A stretch of DNA of 40,034 bases from Patescibacteria group bacterium (lineage in GTDB: Bacteria > Patescibacteriota > Minisyncoccia > Phycocordibacterales > UBA9973). This document shows positions 23,180 to 31,380 of the stretch, in pieces. Location of the stretch: NCBI GenBank assembly GCA_030916965.1, contig JAUPVQ010000025.1:1-40034 (forward strand), read 5' to 3'. The notes under the pieces were generated by a model. That model had not been told where the DNA came from and searched no databases. It was given only the letters and a program-made list of their open reading frames with translations. Both the position numbers and the translations under genes were made by a program. The first letter of the stretch is position 1. Each line of letters begins with the position of its first letter.

Positions 23180-25118
23180 AATCGATTATTTTTTTATTCA
23201 TATCGGCATTTTTGACTTGGATTCGAGCATTGTCGCCAAGTGTATACTTCTTGCCTGTCTTCTTGCCCTTTATCGTCATATGTTTCTTGTCGAATGTATA
23301 GTAGTCATCTCCAAGCTCTCGCATGCGGATCATACCTTCGCATTTAGTACTCTTCTCCTCTACGTATAGGCCCCATTCACTCATGCCTGTAATAATACCA
23401 TCGAATTTGTCACCAATACGACTCGCCATATACTCGACTTGTTTGTATTTGATACTTGCGCGCTCGGCTTCGGCAGCTTCCTTCTCGCGATTGGATGCTT
23501 CGATACTCATTGCTTCGTATTCATAAAATCGCTCTTTTGGTACAACGTGATCACTCAGGAATTCTGCAAGCAAGCGATGGATGATGACATCTGGGTATCG
23601 GCGGATAGGGGAAGTGAAGTGAGTGTAATATTTAAATGCCAATCCATAGTGGCCGATATTTTTGGTAGTATAGATTGCTTTGGCCATTGTGCGGATGATT
23701 GCTGTGTGGACAGTATCGCGAAGCGGGCTCGTCTCGAGCTTGATGACAAGCTGATTGATCTCCTCGCTTGGAATTATGCCGTCTTTTAATTTAACTGTAT
23801 GACCGAGGCGCTTGAGAAAGAATGCGAGGTCCTGCATCTTGTCTTTGTTGGGCTTGTCGTGCACACGATAGAGTACGAGTGGATGAGCATTCTTTTTGTT
23901 GGTCGACATAAATTCAGCTACACGACGATTGGCAAGTAGCATAAATTCCTCGATGAGTTTGTGTGTATCGCCACGCTTCTTGATATACACACTTACTGGC
24001 ACACCGTGCTCGTTTAATTTGAATTTAACTTCATCGGAATCAAGTGATATAGCACCATCCTCGTACCTCTTTTTCAGAAGTTTCTTGGCAATTTGATTTA
24101 GTGTATTTAATTCTTTGTAAAATTCACCCTCTTTTTTATCGAGTACTGATTGCGCATTTTCGTAAGAGAATCTTTTGTCAGAATGTATAACAGTACGGCC
24201 GAACCATTGTTTGTGCACAACACCATTTTTATCTATTTCAAAAATTGAAGAGAATGTGAGGCGGTCGACATCAGGCTTGAGACTACAAAGATCGTTGGAT
24301 AATTCTTCGGGCAACATTGGGATAGTCCGGTCTACAAGGTACACAGATGTACCACGACGACGGGCCTCGGTGTCGAGAGCTGTACCGGTTTGTACATAGT
24401 GCGAAACATCCGCAATATGGATTCCTATTTCATACATTCCATTTGCCAATTCTTTAAATGAGATTGCATCGTCGAAATCTTTGGCATCATCGGGGTCGAT
24501 AGTAAAGGTGACAGTATCGCGCATGTCACGACGATTCTTGACCTCAGACTCCTGGATACCATTTTCTGCAATATTTTTGGATTCTGTTACAACACCCGGT
24601 GGAAATATTGCGTCGAAACCTTTTTCAAGAGCGATGGCTTCCATCTCGGCGTTGTGCTCCATCGGAGTACCCAATACTTTGGTCACTTCACCTATAGGAG
24701 CCTTCTTGTGATCGGTCCAATTTGTAATTGTAACGAAAATTTTCTGCCCAACTTTGGCACCATTGAGTTTATCTTTTGGAATTACTATATCTGCATACAT
24801 TTTCAAGTCACTTGGAATTAGGAAATATATATCATTCTCAACTTCCAATATTCCAGCAAAGCCTTGTTTGCTACGGCGTAGGATTTCTACCACTTGGCCT
24901 GTTTGAATTTTGTCTTTGGCTTTTGGGTGGAGCAATATTTTAACTGTGTCGCCGTGACATGCAGTACGGAGGAAATTGTGGTCGATCTCTACGACATCAT
25001 CACTATTTTTGATCCGTAAGCGCCCCAATCCTTTACCCGAAATTGAAATAGCACCTTCCATGTATCGGTCGCTAGGATTACCCCTCTGAGTTTTGTGTTC
25101 ATTTTTACCTTTTTGCAT
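23166..25118 (-). CDS. rnr: ribonuclease R (RNase II/R family 3'-5' exoribonuclease)
   Basis: A 650-residue enzyme with N-terminal cold-shock OB domains, the RNB catalytic domain (TIDPDDAKDFDDAIS with the metal aspartates; ADVSHYV; LVDRTIPMLPEELSNDLCSL; HFTSPIRRYPDVIIHRLL) and a C-terminal S1 domain (FDGIITGMSEWGLYVE). It degrades structured RNA. The frame is open 46 codons further upstream, but a TGC-TATACT -10 box lies 6 nt before ATG 25118 (MQKGKNEH), which is chosen. The extra upstream frame would also cover a REP-like repeat and is not protein-like. Confidence 0.94.
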   Translation of the reverse strand: MQKGKNEHKTQRGNPSDRYMEGAISISGKGLGRLRIKNSDDVVEIDHNFLRTACHGDTVKILLHPKAKDKIQTGQVVEILRRSKQGFAGILEVENDIYFLIPSDLKMYADIVIPKDKLNGAKVGQKIFVTITNWTDHKKAPIGEVTKVLGTPMEHNAEMEAIALEKGFDAIFPPGVVTESKNIAENGIQESEVKNRRDMRDTVTFTIDPDDAKDFDDAISFKELANGMYEIGIHIADVSHYVQTGTALDTEARRRGTSVYLVDRTIPMLPEELSNDLCSLKPDVDRLTFSSIFEIDKNGVVHKQWFGRTVIHSDKRFSYENAQSVLDKKEGEFYKELNTLNQIAKKLLKKRYEDGAISLDSDEVKFKLNEHGVPVSVYIKKRGDTHKLIEEFMLLANRRVAEFMSTNKKNAHPLVLYRVHDKPNKDKMQDLAFFLKRLGHTVKLKDGIIPSEEINQLVIKLETSPLRDTVHTAIIRTMAKAIYTTKNIGHYGLAFKYYTHFTSPIRRYPDVIIHRLLAEFLSDHVVPKERFYEYEAMSIEASNREKEAAEAERASIKYKQVEYMASRIGDKFDGIITGMSEWGLYVEEKSTKCEGMIRMRELGDDYYTFDKKHMTIKGKKTGKKYTLGDNARIQVKNADMNKKIIDYVFI

Positions 25119-25124
25119 ATATGG

Positions 25125-25130
25125 AGTATA
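25125..25130 (-). promoter_or_regulatory. extended -10 box (TGC-TATACT) of rnr
   Basis: On the minus strand TATACT, then CCATAT (6 nt), then ATG 25118. Decides the rnr start. Confidence 0.65.
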
Positions 25131-25160
25131 GCATAAAATGATTTGTCCGACTCGTAAAAT

Positions 25161-25204
25161 GCACCTCACACCCGACCCCTCTTCACAGTAGTGGCGAAGG
25201 GAAC
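25161..25204 (-). repeat. REP-like imperfect palindrome, left copy
   Basis: GC-rich block (CACCTCACACCCGACCCC then TCTTCAC, AGTA, GTGGCGAAGGG) in AT-rich surroundings; its reverse complement resembles 25841-25880. Similar CCTCACCCC-type repeats are common between genes of many bacteria. Confidence 0.6.
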
Positions 25205-25208
25205 ATAC

Positions 25209-25236
25209 TTGATTAAATCTATATTTATGGTAATGT
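25209..25236 (+). promoter_or_regulatory. possible promoter (TTGATT, 16 bp, TAATGT) of the 177-aa gene
   Basis: TTGATT 25209-25214, TAATGT 25231-25236; ATG 18 nt further on. Moderate match only. Confidence 0.4.
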
Positions 25237-25254
25237 AAAAAGAAAAAAATAATC

Positions 25255-25788
25255 ATGTATTCTAAAATATTTCAAGTAGAAAAAAGGTACCAATCGGTAC
25301 TTCTTGTTTGTAATGACCTTATCTTACGTTTTCCAGATGTTTTTACCGCATTTTTCAATTGCACGTTAATGGAAAAGTTTGATTTAAGTGTTTGTCCTGC
25401 GCACCAAGGCGGTGTTTTGGGAGAGGACGTAGAATTAATAAATTGCGAACCATTAGGTTTACAAAATAATTTGAATCACCTTTCCCCTAAAACGAAAAAA
25501 ATTTTAGAGTATTATGAAAGAATGCTAAATAAATATTTAGTTTATGGTATTACTGGCTGTTATATGCCATATGTTTTATTCGATTCTAAAAAGAAAGAAT
25601 ATGATAATTTTTTCTTGAATTCAAGTTATCTATTTAAGTATTTTAACCTTGGATTGATGGAGCTTGAAGCTGAATTAGATAAAAATAAATCTTTTGACGA
25701 AAGACAAATTTTTTCTAAAGATGTTTTTAAAAGATTAATAATAGAAACAGAACCATCTCTTATGTCTCCGTATTTAACGGGGATCTAA
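25255..25788 (+). CDS. protein of unknown function (177 aa)
   Basis: Not recognised. A soluble protein with mixed helix and no membrane segment; cysteines at several places (VCNDL, FFNCTL, SVCPAHQGG, INCEPLG, TGCYMP) do not form a clear zinc motif. The codon use is more AT-rich than in neighbouring housekeeping genes. It lies between two inverted REP-like repeats, as a stand-alone gene with its own terminator, which suggests an accessory gene. Confidence 0.6.
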   Translation: MYSKIFQVEKRYQSVLLVCNDLILRFPDVFTAFFNCTLMEKFDLSVCPAHQGGVLGEDVELINCEPLGLQNNLNHLSPKTKKILEYYERMLNKYLVYGITGCYMPYVLFDSKKKEYDNFFLNSSYLFKYFNLGLMELEAELDKNKSFDERQIFSKDVFKRLIIETEPSLMSPYLTGI

Positions 25789-25793
25789 AATTT

Positions 25794-25832
25794 AAAGCCA
25801 CCACACAAGAGTCACTCTGTTGGTGGCTTTTG
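25794..25832 (+). terminator. rho-independent terminator after the 177-aa gene
   Basis: AAAGCCACCA pairs with TGGTGGCTTT; an inner AGAG-TCA-CTCT hairpin closes the top. TTTTG follows. Confidence 0.85.
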
Positions 25833-25840
25833 TATTAAAT

Positions 25841-25880
25841 CTCTCCAGAGTGCTGGCGAGGGGCAGGGGGTGAGGCGAAT
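25841..25880 (+). repeat. REP-like imperfect palindrome, right copy (inverted)
   Basis: CTCTCCAG, AGTG, CTGGCGAG hairpin followed by GGGCAGGGGGTGAGGCG; inverted relative to 25161-25204. Confidence 0.6.
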
Positions 25881-25900
25881 CTTTAGGCCAATTCCAGCCC

Positions 25901-25929
25901 TTGATTCAAAATCCATTGTGTGCTAGTAT
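25901..25929 (+). promoter_or_regulatory. promoter (TTGATT, 17 bp, TGC-TAGTAT) of rpsP
   Basis: TTGATT 25901-25906, TAGTAT 25924-25929, then GGCTCT (6 nt) and ATG 25936. Confidence 0.7.
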
Positions 25930-25935
25930 GGCTCT

Positions 25936-26241
25936 ATGTTAAAAATTCGATTACAAAGAACAGGACGCAAGAACGACCCGGCATTCCGAGTTGTTTTGAC
26001 TGATTCAAAAAACGCTACTAAGAGTGGTAAATTCTTGGAAATCCTAGGATCTTATAATGTTAAAAGTGGTGAAGTTCTTTTCAAGGGTGACCGCATAAAA
26101 GAATGGATCAAGAACGGTGCACAAGTATCTGATACAGTACACAATTTCCTAGTTGGCCAAAAAATTATCGACGGAAAGAAAAAGAATTCACTTTCTCGCA
26201 AATCTCCTACAGTAAAGCGTAAAGAACTTAAAAAAGCTTAA
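25936..26241 (+). CDS. rpsP: 30S ribosomal protein bS16
   Basis: A 101-residue ribosomal protein starting MLKIRLQRTGRKNDPAFRVV, the standard bS16 opening, with the usual ILGSYN segment and a WIKNGAQVSDTVHNFL helix. The basic tail (KRKELKKA) is normal. It belongs to the 5' domain of the 30S subunit. The gene starts the classical rpsP-khpA-(rimM)-trmD cluster; rimM is missing here. A strong terminator follows, so most transcripts probably end before khpA. Confidence 0.96.
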   Translation: MLKIRLQRTGRKNDPAFRVVLTDSKNATKSGKFLEILGSYNVKSGEVLFKGDRIKEWIKNGAQVSDTVHNFLVGQKIIDGKKKNSLSRKSPTVKRKELKKA

Positions 26242-26243
26242 AC

Positions 26244-26269
26244 AAAAAATCCCCATTAGGGGATTTTTT
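26244..26269 (+). terminator. rho-independent terminator after rpsP
   Basis: Perfect AAAAAATCCCC / GGGGATTTTTT stem with loop ATTA. Confidence 0.93.
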
Positions 26270-26271
26270 GT

Positions 26272-26301
26272 TTGTATTATTTGTATTGATTATGATACAA
26301 T
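26272..26301 (+). promoter_or_regulatory. promoter (TTGTAT, 18 bp, TGA-TACAAT) of khpA
   Basis: TTGTAT 26272-26277, TACAAT 26296-26301. Predicted start near 26308; the leader of about 57 nt has an ACAACTAT / ATAGCTGT hairpin (one mismatch, 26310-26332). Confidence 0.5.
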
Positions 26302-26364
26302 ATATTGATACAACTATTGTCGGGATAGCTGTAGCAGATATTAAAATTAACAGAAATTAAGAAT

Positions 26365-26733
26365 ATGTCAGACGACAAAGCATTTTTAGAATACGTAGTA
26401 AAAGCATTAGTAGATAACCCAAATGATGTAGTAGTAGATCGTACAGTAGATGAGATGGGTGTATTGATCACAATGACAGTCAATCCTGCCGACATGGGCA
26501 AGATCATCGGCCGCCAAGGAAATACAGCCAAGGCTATCCGTACATTATTGCGTGTTATCGGTATGAAGAACAACGCACGTGTAAACTTGAAGATCAACGA
26601 ACCAGAAGGTGCAGAGCCAAGACCTCCTCGTGAACCTCGCGAGCATGTAGCTCATACACCTGCTCCTGTGCACCACCAAAGTGACGCAGCGAAAAGTGTA
26701 GATGACGCAATGCAAGATTTGAAAGGAATATAG
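26365..26733 (+). CDS. khpA: KH-domain RNA-binding protein (KhpA-like)
   Basis: A 122-residue protein: an N-terminal KH domain of the KhpA/YlqC type (LEYVVKALVDNPNDV; GKIIGRQGNTAKAIRTLL with the GxxG loop as GRQG; INEPEG) and a C-terminal extension of about 35 residues rich in Pro, Arg and His (PRPPREPREHVAHTPAPVHH) that normal 75-80 residue KhpA lacks. KhpA binds small and structured RNAs and in Firmicutes works with KhpB. Its place between rpsP and trmD is conserved in many bacteria. A promoter with a leader precedes it. Confidence 0.88.
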   Translation: MSDDKAFLEYVVKALVDNPNDVVVDRTVDEMGVLITMTVNPADMGKIIGRQGNTAKAIRTLLRVIGMKNNARVNLKINEPEGAEPRPPREPREHVAHTPAPVHHQSDAAKSVDDAMQDLKGI

Positions 26734-26770
26734 AGAATTAGTGACTAGCTTCTAGGGGCTAGGGACTAGT

Positions 26771-26809
26771 AAGAAATGCTCTGTCGGCTAGCCGGCGGGG
26801 CATTTCTTT
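26771..26809 (+). terminator. hairpin terminator after khpA
   Basis: AAGAAATGC / GCATTTCTT (9 bp, perfect) around an inner CGGCTAGCCG palindrome; short T tract. It ends just before the -10 box of the helicase gene. Confidence 0.6.
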
Positions 26810-26811
26810 GT

Positions 26812-26817
26812 TATGAT
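26812..26817 (+). promoter_or_regulatory. -10 box (TATGAT) of the repeat helicase gene
   Basis: TATGAT, then GTGTTT (6 nt), then ATG 26824. It decides the start against an in-frame upstream option at 26776 that would lie in the terminator hairpin. Confidence 0.55.
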
Positions 26818-26823
26818 GTGTTT

Positions 26824-29517
26824 ATGAAATTTGAATCATTTCCTCGACCTAAATCAACAGAAGAACTAACGGGTCAAACAGAAAAAGTAAGCCAAAATCT
26901 GGACACGGGCCTCGTTCACGAATCAATGAAAAAGGATTTGGAGCTTTTGTCTATTTCTGAACTCAAAGGAAAATACAAGGTTCGTTACAATGCGTATCTA
27001 GCGATGTTACGGGCTGAAAAACAAGGTAAAAGTCTGGATGCAAGAGATTTAGAAAAAGCTCAAATCTATATAACTGCTTTTAATAATCTAGACAACTATA
27101 TCCTAGAGCAAGAACATGGGGAACGAAAAGTGCTTCGTGGAAGACAGATCCATGTGTTCGATGCAATTCGAGATAAATTAGAAGAGGGAATTACTCGTGG
27201 GTATATTAAGCTACCAACTGGTGTGGGTAAAACAGTTTTATTTTCTCAGGTGGTGGAGGCTCTTAAAATGAAAGCCTTTATTGGAGTGCCGAGTTTGCCT
27301 TTGGTTCGGCAGACAAGTGACAAGCTCGAAACTTTCACCAGCAGAACATACGGAGTCTATACAGGAGAAAAAAAAGATTTAACAAAAGAGATTACAACCA
27401 TTACCTACCAGTCGCTGATAAGTGCAGTTCGAAATAACGTTATTAAACCCGATAGTGTTCCTATCTTTATTGCCGATGAAGCACATAAAGCATCAGGTCC
27501 TGAAACCACTAAAGCAATGAAGGACTTTGAGTTAGTATTAGAATTTACTGCAACACCAGGACACGATCTGCCTGAAAAAATATATGAGATGAAATTAAAA
27601 GAGGCTATTCAAGAGGGGCTTGTTTGTCGGACAAAAACAATTCATGCTTATACGAATGTGGATTTATCTAGCGTGCCAATTATTGCAGGAGAGTATGATC
27701 CAAAGATTTTGGAGAAAGTAGTAAATAATCATGGCAGAAACATGGCGGCGCTTGAGCTATATAAAAATAAATTTCAGTCTCTAAAAGGAATGGTAAATTG
27801 TACTGGAGTACAGCATGCGAAAGATGTTGCAGAGTTGTTTGTAAAAAATGGAGTAAAAGCAATTGCAGTTTATGGTGATATGCAAATAGACGAGAAAAAT
27901 AGAATTCTAGGTTATGTCGATAAAGATGGCGTCCGGCATCCAAGTATGATTGAAACAGGGGAAGTGCAGGTGATAACAAATGCCAAGCTCCTTATTGAAG
28001 GCTTTGACGAACAAAGTATATCTGTAGCTATAAATCTTGACCCGACGATGTCCCCAACAAAAGCGGAACAACGCGGAGGAAGAGCTCTTAGATTGGATGA
28101 TAATAATCAAGATAAATGGGGATATGTGATTGATTTTATTGATCAAAACAGCAAAAGAAAATGTGTTTTATTTTCTCAGATTCTTGAAGGTGCGGAAGTT
28201 ATACCATACGAATCTGAAGAACGAGGACCAAGAGAATTAGATGAAAATCAAGCACCACGAGAATCAACACCACCAATTGATTTGAGTGATATAAATATTG
28301 AGGGACTTCGTGTTGTTGTAGATACACATGAAATTATGGAAGTTACAAAAGAACATGAACAATCTCAAGAAAAAAAGGAAAAATGGACATATCAAACTCT
28401 TCAAGATGATGTAATTAAAAATGGTATTAAGTCATCTCACGATTATGCAAACAAGCAAAAAGAAAATGGATGGCCAGCTATTGCAACAATTATTATGTTT
28501 CCTGAATTCCCTAAAAACATTGACAAAACAAATGATTGGCAAACGTTTTTAGGGTTAGAGAAATTTGATTTTGAAAAATTGCGTCAAGATGTAATTAGTA
28601 AGGGAATTAAATCTTCTAAATACTATAAGAATCATAGGCAAGAGAATAAATGGCCTGTTATTAGCACTCTTGTAAATTTACCTGAATTTCCTAGAAATTC
28701 TGATGGTACAACTGATTGGAAGACATTTTTAGGGTTAGAGAAATTTGATTTTGAAAAATTGCGTCAAGATGTTATAAGTAAAAATATTCAAGGAGCTAAA
28801 GAATATGAGAGGGCACAAAAACTAAATAAATGGCCTAAAGCAATAACCAATAGGTCCGAATTTCCAAAAAACCCAGATGGTTCTAACGATTGGAATACAT
28901 TTTTAAATACAGATAGAGAATACAAAGAAAGAAAAATTTGGACTTATGCAACCTTGCACGAAGACGTACTTAATAAAGAAATTAAATCTTCTAAAGATTA
29001 CGCAAAGAGTCAAAAAGAAAATGGATGGCCTACTGCTAAAACCCTTACTTCTATGCCCGAATTTCCTAAAACTCAAGATGTAATAAATGATTGGAACAAG
29101 TATTTAAATATAAGTAAGGAAAAAAGAAATTGGACATACGAAACTTTACGTGCAGATGTAATAAGTAAAGGAATCAAATCTTCTCGCGAATATTTAAACG
29201 AACAACAAAAAAATAACTGGTATTCTAATGCAACACTTGTTAATATGCCAGAATTCCCTAAAAATCCTGATGGAACTAACGATTGGAATACATTTTTAAA
29301 TACAGATAGAGAATACAAAGAAAGAAAAATTTGGACTTATGAAAATTTACGCCAAGATGTTATTAGTAAGGGTATTAAATCATCAAAAGAATATGCAAAG
29401 AAAAGAAAAGAAAATGAATGGCCTGATTCTGAAACATTGCGTAATAAATCTTGGTTACCAAAACATTCTGATGGGACAAATGATTGGAGGACTTTTTTAG
29501 GTAGGGATAAAAAATAA
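26824..29517 (+). CDS. superfamily 2 DEAD/DEAH-like helicase with six C-terminal repeats
   Basis: An 897-residue protein. Residues about 110-480 are an SF2 helicase of the type III restriction/UvrB-like kind: RGRQIHVFDAI (Q-region), Walker A LPTGVGKTVLF, IADEAHKA (DEAH), EFTATPG (motif III), VNCTGVQHA, VITNAKLLIEGFDEQS (motif V) and QRGGRALRLDD (motif VI). From W521 to the end are six repeats of 60-67 residues (starts 521, 581, 641, 706, 770, 837) with the pattern LRxDVIxKGIKSSKxY, a WP centre, PEFPKNxDG and NDWxTFLG. They resemble what I recall of the phage-integrase repeat unit, a probable nucleic-acid-binding module. The gene separates khpA from trmD, where rimM is usually found; trmD begins 3 nt after it. 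Confidence 0.82.
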   Translation: MKFESFPRPKSTEELTGQTEKVSQNLDTGLVHESMKKDLELLSISELKGKYKVRYNAYLAMLRAEKQGKSLDARDLEKAQIYITAFNNLDNYILEQEHGERKVLRGRQIHVFDAIRDKLEEGITRGYIKLPTGVGKTVLFSQVVEALKMKAFIGVPSLPLVRQTSDKLETFTSRTYGVYTGEKKDLTKEITTITYQSLISAVRNNVIKPDSVPIFIADEAHKASGPETTKAMKDFELVLEFTATPGHDLPEKIYEMKLKEAIQEGLVCRTKTIHAYTNVDLSSVPIIAGEYDPKILEKVVNNHGRNMAALELYKNKFQSLKGMVNCTGVQHAKDVAELFVKNGVKAIAVYGDMQIDEKNRILGYVDKDGVRHPSMIETGEVQVITNAKLLIEGFDEQSISVAINLDPTMSPTKAEQRGGRALRLDDNNQDKWGYVIDFIDQNSKRKCVLFSQILEGAEVIPYESEERGPRELDENQAPRESTPPIDLSDINIEGLRVVVDTHEIMEVTKEHEQSQEKKEKWTYQTLQDDVIKNGIKSSHDYANKQKENGWPAIATIIMFPEFPKNIDKTNDWQTFLGLEKFDFEKLRQDVISKGIKSSKYYKNHRQENKWPVISTLVNLPEFPRNSDGTTDWKTFLGLEKFDFEKLRQDVISKNIQGAKEYERAQKLNKWPKAITNRSEFPKNPDGSNDWNTFLNTDREYKERKIWTYATLHEDVLNKEIKSSKDYAKSQKENGWPTAKTLTSMPEFPKTQDVINDWNKYLNISKEKRNWTYETLRADVISKGIKSSREYLNEQQKNNWYSNATLVNMPEFPKNPDGTNDWNTFLNTDREYKERKIWTYENLRQDVISKGIKSSKEYAKKRKENEWPDSETLRNKSWLPKHSDGTNDWRTFLGRDKK
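28384..29514 (+). repeat. six tandem 60-67-codon repeats in the helicase gene
   Basis: Besides the protein pattern there are exact DNA duplications: 28546-28592 equals 28726-28772 (47 bp, 180 bp apart) and 28883-28948 equals 29276-29341 (66 bp, 393 bp apart), a sign of recent duplication or gene conversion. Confidence 0.9.
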
Positions 29518-29520
29518 TTT

Positions 29521-30213
29521 ATGCAATTTCACATCATCACATTGTTCCCAAATATGTTCGACTCGTACCTTTCTGAGAGTATTTTGGCGCGGGCAATCAA
29601 GGAGAAGAAGATAAAAGTGACCTTTGTAAATCCTCGTAAATTTGTAACCGGTAAATACAAGAAAGTCTGGCCAGATGGAAATATTTCCCAACAGATAGAC
29701 GAGCGCCCTTATGGCGGAGGTCCAGGCATGGTCATGATGGCAGAGCCTGTGATTAAAGCAGTAGAAAGTGTAATTAGAAAAGTAGTAAGTAGTAAGCAGA
29801 AAGTAGTAAGGAAAATCAAAATAATTAATTTCTCTCCAAGTGGAAAAAAGTTCGATACAGCTTATGCAAAAAGTGCTGTGAAAAAATACACAGATATAAT
29901 CTTGATCTCTGGAAGATACGAAGGCATCGATGCTCGTGTAGACAAAATACTAAAGACTGAGAAAATTTCAATAGGGGATTATGTACTGACTGGTGGCGAA
30001 TTGCCAGCGATGATCATGATCGACTGTATAGCTCGCCAAGTAAAAGGTGTGTTGGGCAACTTCGACTCCCGTGAAGAAGAACGCGTTTCCTCATCAGAAA
30101 CATACACAAGACCAGAAGTAATTGAATACAAAGGCAAAAAATACAAAGTTCCAAAAGTCCTCCTTTCAGGTAACCACAAAGATATAGAAAATTGGAAACA
30201 AAATAAAAAATAA
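29521..30213 (+). CDS. trmD: tRNA (guanine37-N1)-methyltransferase
   Basis: A 230-residue SPOUT methyltransferase that makes m1G37 and prevents frameshifting. It begins MQFHIITLFPNMFDSYL and contains ERPYGGGPGMVMMAEP, LISGRYEGIDARV and the trefoil-knot SAM site SIGDYVLTGGELPAM, then GVLGNFDSREEE and the YTRPEVIEYKG segment, all standard. A short Lys/Val/Ser-rich insert (RKVVSSKQKVVRKIK) is encoded by AGTAGTAAG-like repeats near 29780-29815. Its ATG lies 3 nt after the helicase stop without a Shine-Dalgarno, so it depends on the upstream transcript. Confidence 0.95.
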   Translation: MQFHIITLFPNMFDSYLSESILARAIKEKKIKVTFVNPRKFVTGKYKKVWPDGNISQQIDERPYGGGPGMVMMAEPVIKAVESVIRKVVSSKQKVVRKIKIINFSPSGKKFDTAYAKSAVKKYTDIILISGRYEGIDARVDKILKTEKISIGDYVLTGGELPAMIMIDCIARQVKGVLGNFDSREEERVSSSETYTRPEVIEYKGKKYKVPKVLLSGNHKDIENWKQNKK

Positions 30214-30235
30214 CTTACAACTGAAAACTAATATG

Positions 30236-30269
30236 AAAAGCAATTTTGTATGTACAAAATTGCTTTTTT
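30236..30269 (+). terminator. rho-independent terminator after trmD
   Basis: Perfect 15-bp stem AAAAGCAATTTTGTA / TACAAAATTGCTTTT with a 2-nt gap (TG) at the top, then T tract. Because of it the ATG at 30233 is rejected as start of the next gene. Confidence 0.9.
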
Positions 30270-30295
30270 GTGTTATTGTATTAAAAAAATTTAAA

Positions 30296-30805
30296 ATGAA
30301 AAAAATATACCAATTAATCCCACTTGTTGCACTTTTAGTGCTAATTTCACCTATTCATACTTCTGCGCAAATTGTCTATCCAGACAGTGTAAAATCCTTC
30401 ATTATTGTTAAAAATACCCCAATGAATAACAAAACATGGAAAGAAGACGGGTATTCTTATTACTTCTTTTCAAAGATGCCAACGATAAACGAAGCTCTAG
30501 ATACAAGAATTTTTTATGTAGGATTCGAAGATTCACTAGTAAGTGAGACTACAAGCGATAAATTACTAAAGTACACAGCAAGTAATGGAATAAGGTTGCT
30601 ACTTTTACCACTCGTCCACGATAAAAATAGTTTGTCATCTTATAATGTTCAGCTTTACTTGCAGCAGCGTTGTGAGTTCGACAAAGTGAGTTCTTCTCTG
30701 GCTATATCAGAAATGATAACAGCCTATAAACAAGTATTGAAAGAAGGTAATCCAAATAAAGATTGGACTACACTGCTTGACTTCGATATTGGTAAAAAGA
30801 AATAA
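30296..30805 (+). CDS. secreted protein of unknown function (169 aa)
   Basis: A clear signal peptide: MKKIYQLIPLVALLVLISP followed by IHTSAQ and an A-Q or AQI cleavage region. The mature part (about 144 residues) has aromatic-rich segments (DGYSYYFFSKMP, RIFYVGFEDS) and a helical end; I do not recognise a family. The start ATG 30296 gives the signal peptide a normal length; the upstream frame runs into the trmD terminator. No convincing -10 box at the usual distance; TATTGT near 30276 is a guess. It is followed by a strong bidirectional terminator. Confidence 0.7.
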   Translation: MKKIYQLIPLVALLVLISPIHTSAQIVYPDSVKSFIIVKNTPMNNKTWKEDGYSYYFFSKMPTINEALDTRIFYVGFEDSLVSETTSDKLLKYTASNGIRLLLLPLVHDKNSLSSYNVQLYLQQRCEFDKVSSSLAISEMITAYKQVLKEGNPNKDWTTLLDFDIGKKK

Positions 30806-30836
30806 AAAAAGGCTCTGATTTTTCAGAGCCTTTTTT
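30804..30836. terminator. bidirectional terminator
   Basis: GGCTCTGA / TCAGAGCC with loop TTTT, flanked by seven A and six T, between the secreted protein gene and the convergent GNAT gene. Confidence 0.93.
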
Positions 30837-30843
30837 ATTAAAT

Positions 30844-31374
30844 TTATAATTTAATTTTATAACGAAGTCTTGATATCTTCTTGTATTTAACTTGGTTGAT
30901 TAATTTACCACCATTACTTTCAATAATTTTCTTTGAGCCAATATTAGATGCGTCGCAGGTAATGAGGGCATTTTTTATACCCAGCTTTTTTGCTAGGGGT
31001 AATGCCCGCGCGAGCATCTGGGTGCCGTAGCCTTTTTGTCTTTCAGACGGCACAACTGTGTATCCTATATGCCCACCAATTACACGCAAACCTTTATTCA
31101 ACTTATGGCGGATATCTACACGACCGACAACTTTATTACCAACAATTGCCCAATACAGAGTAGAGGGTACACGGCCTTTTGCTATATTTATACCATTTCG
31201 TTTTTCTCGAGCTTTTTTGAAATAGGGTCCAAAGTCTTTAGGTGTATATAATGGAATATGTACTCCGAGAGCAGTCTTTTCTCCTGCTTTTTCAAACTCC
31301 TTGAAAGCCTTTAAGTAAGCTCGAGAATATTTTATCGATGGCAAAACCAGCTTAACTTTTCCAGACTTTTTCAT
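30844..31374 (-). CDS. GNAT-family N-acetyltransferase
   Basis: A 176-residue protein with the GNAT fold: VVGRVDIRHKL (strand), HIGYTVVPSERQKGYGTQML as motif A (the RQKGYG acetyl-CoA pyrophosphate loop), then ALITCDASNIGSKKIIESNGG as motif B. It belongs to the group that includes predicted ribosomal/small-molecule acetyltransferases; the substrate is unknown. The start ATG 31374 lies 6 nt after a TAAAAT -10 box on the minus strand. It is divergent from the Zn-ribbon gene and their -35 boxes overlap. Confidence 0.85.
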   Translation of the reverse strand: MKKSGKVKLVLPSIKYSRAYLKAFKEFEKAGEKTALGVHIPLYTPKDFGPYFKKAREKRNGINIAKGRVPSTLYWAIVGNKVVGRVDIRHKLNKGLRVIGGHIGYTVVPSERQKGYGTQMLARALPLAKKLGIKNALITCDASNIGSKKIIESNGGKLINQVKYKKISRLRYKIKL

Positions 31375-31380
31375 ATATAA

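Noticed and set aside
25119-25256. Longer rnr start at 25256
   Set aside because: It would cover the promoter and a REP-like repeat, and the added residues are not RNase R-like.
26734-26772. CTAG-rich stretch (GACTAGC, TTCTAGGG, GCTAGGGACTAG) after khpA as a possible attachment site
   Set aside because: It is repetitive but has no partner copy in the window and no integrase nearby; left as a low-complexity intergenic string.
28384-29514. Tandem DNA repeats considered as a CRISPR array
   Set aside because: Units are 180-200 bp, in frame and coding for a protein repeat; no short repeats with unique spacers.
30233-30295. Start of the secreted protein at 30233
   Set aside because: The added codons are the arms of the trmD terminator hairpin; the ATG at 30296 gives a standard signal peptide.
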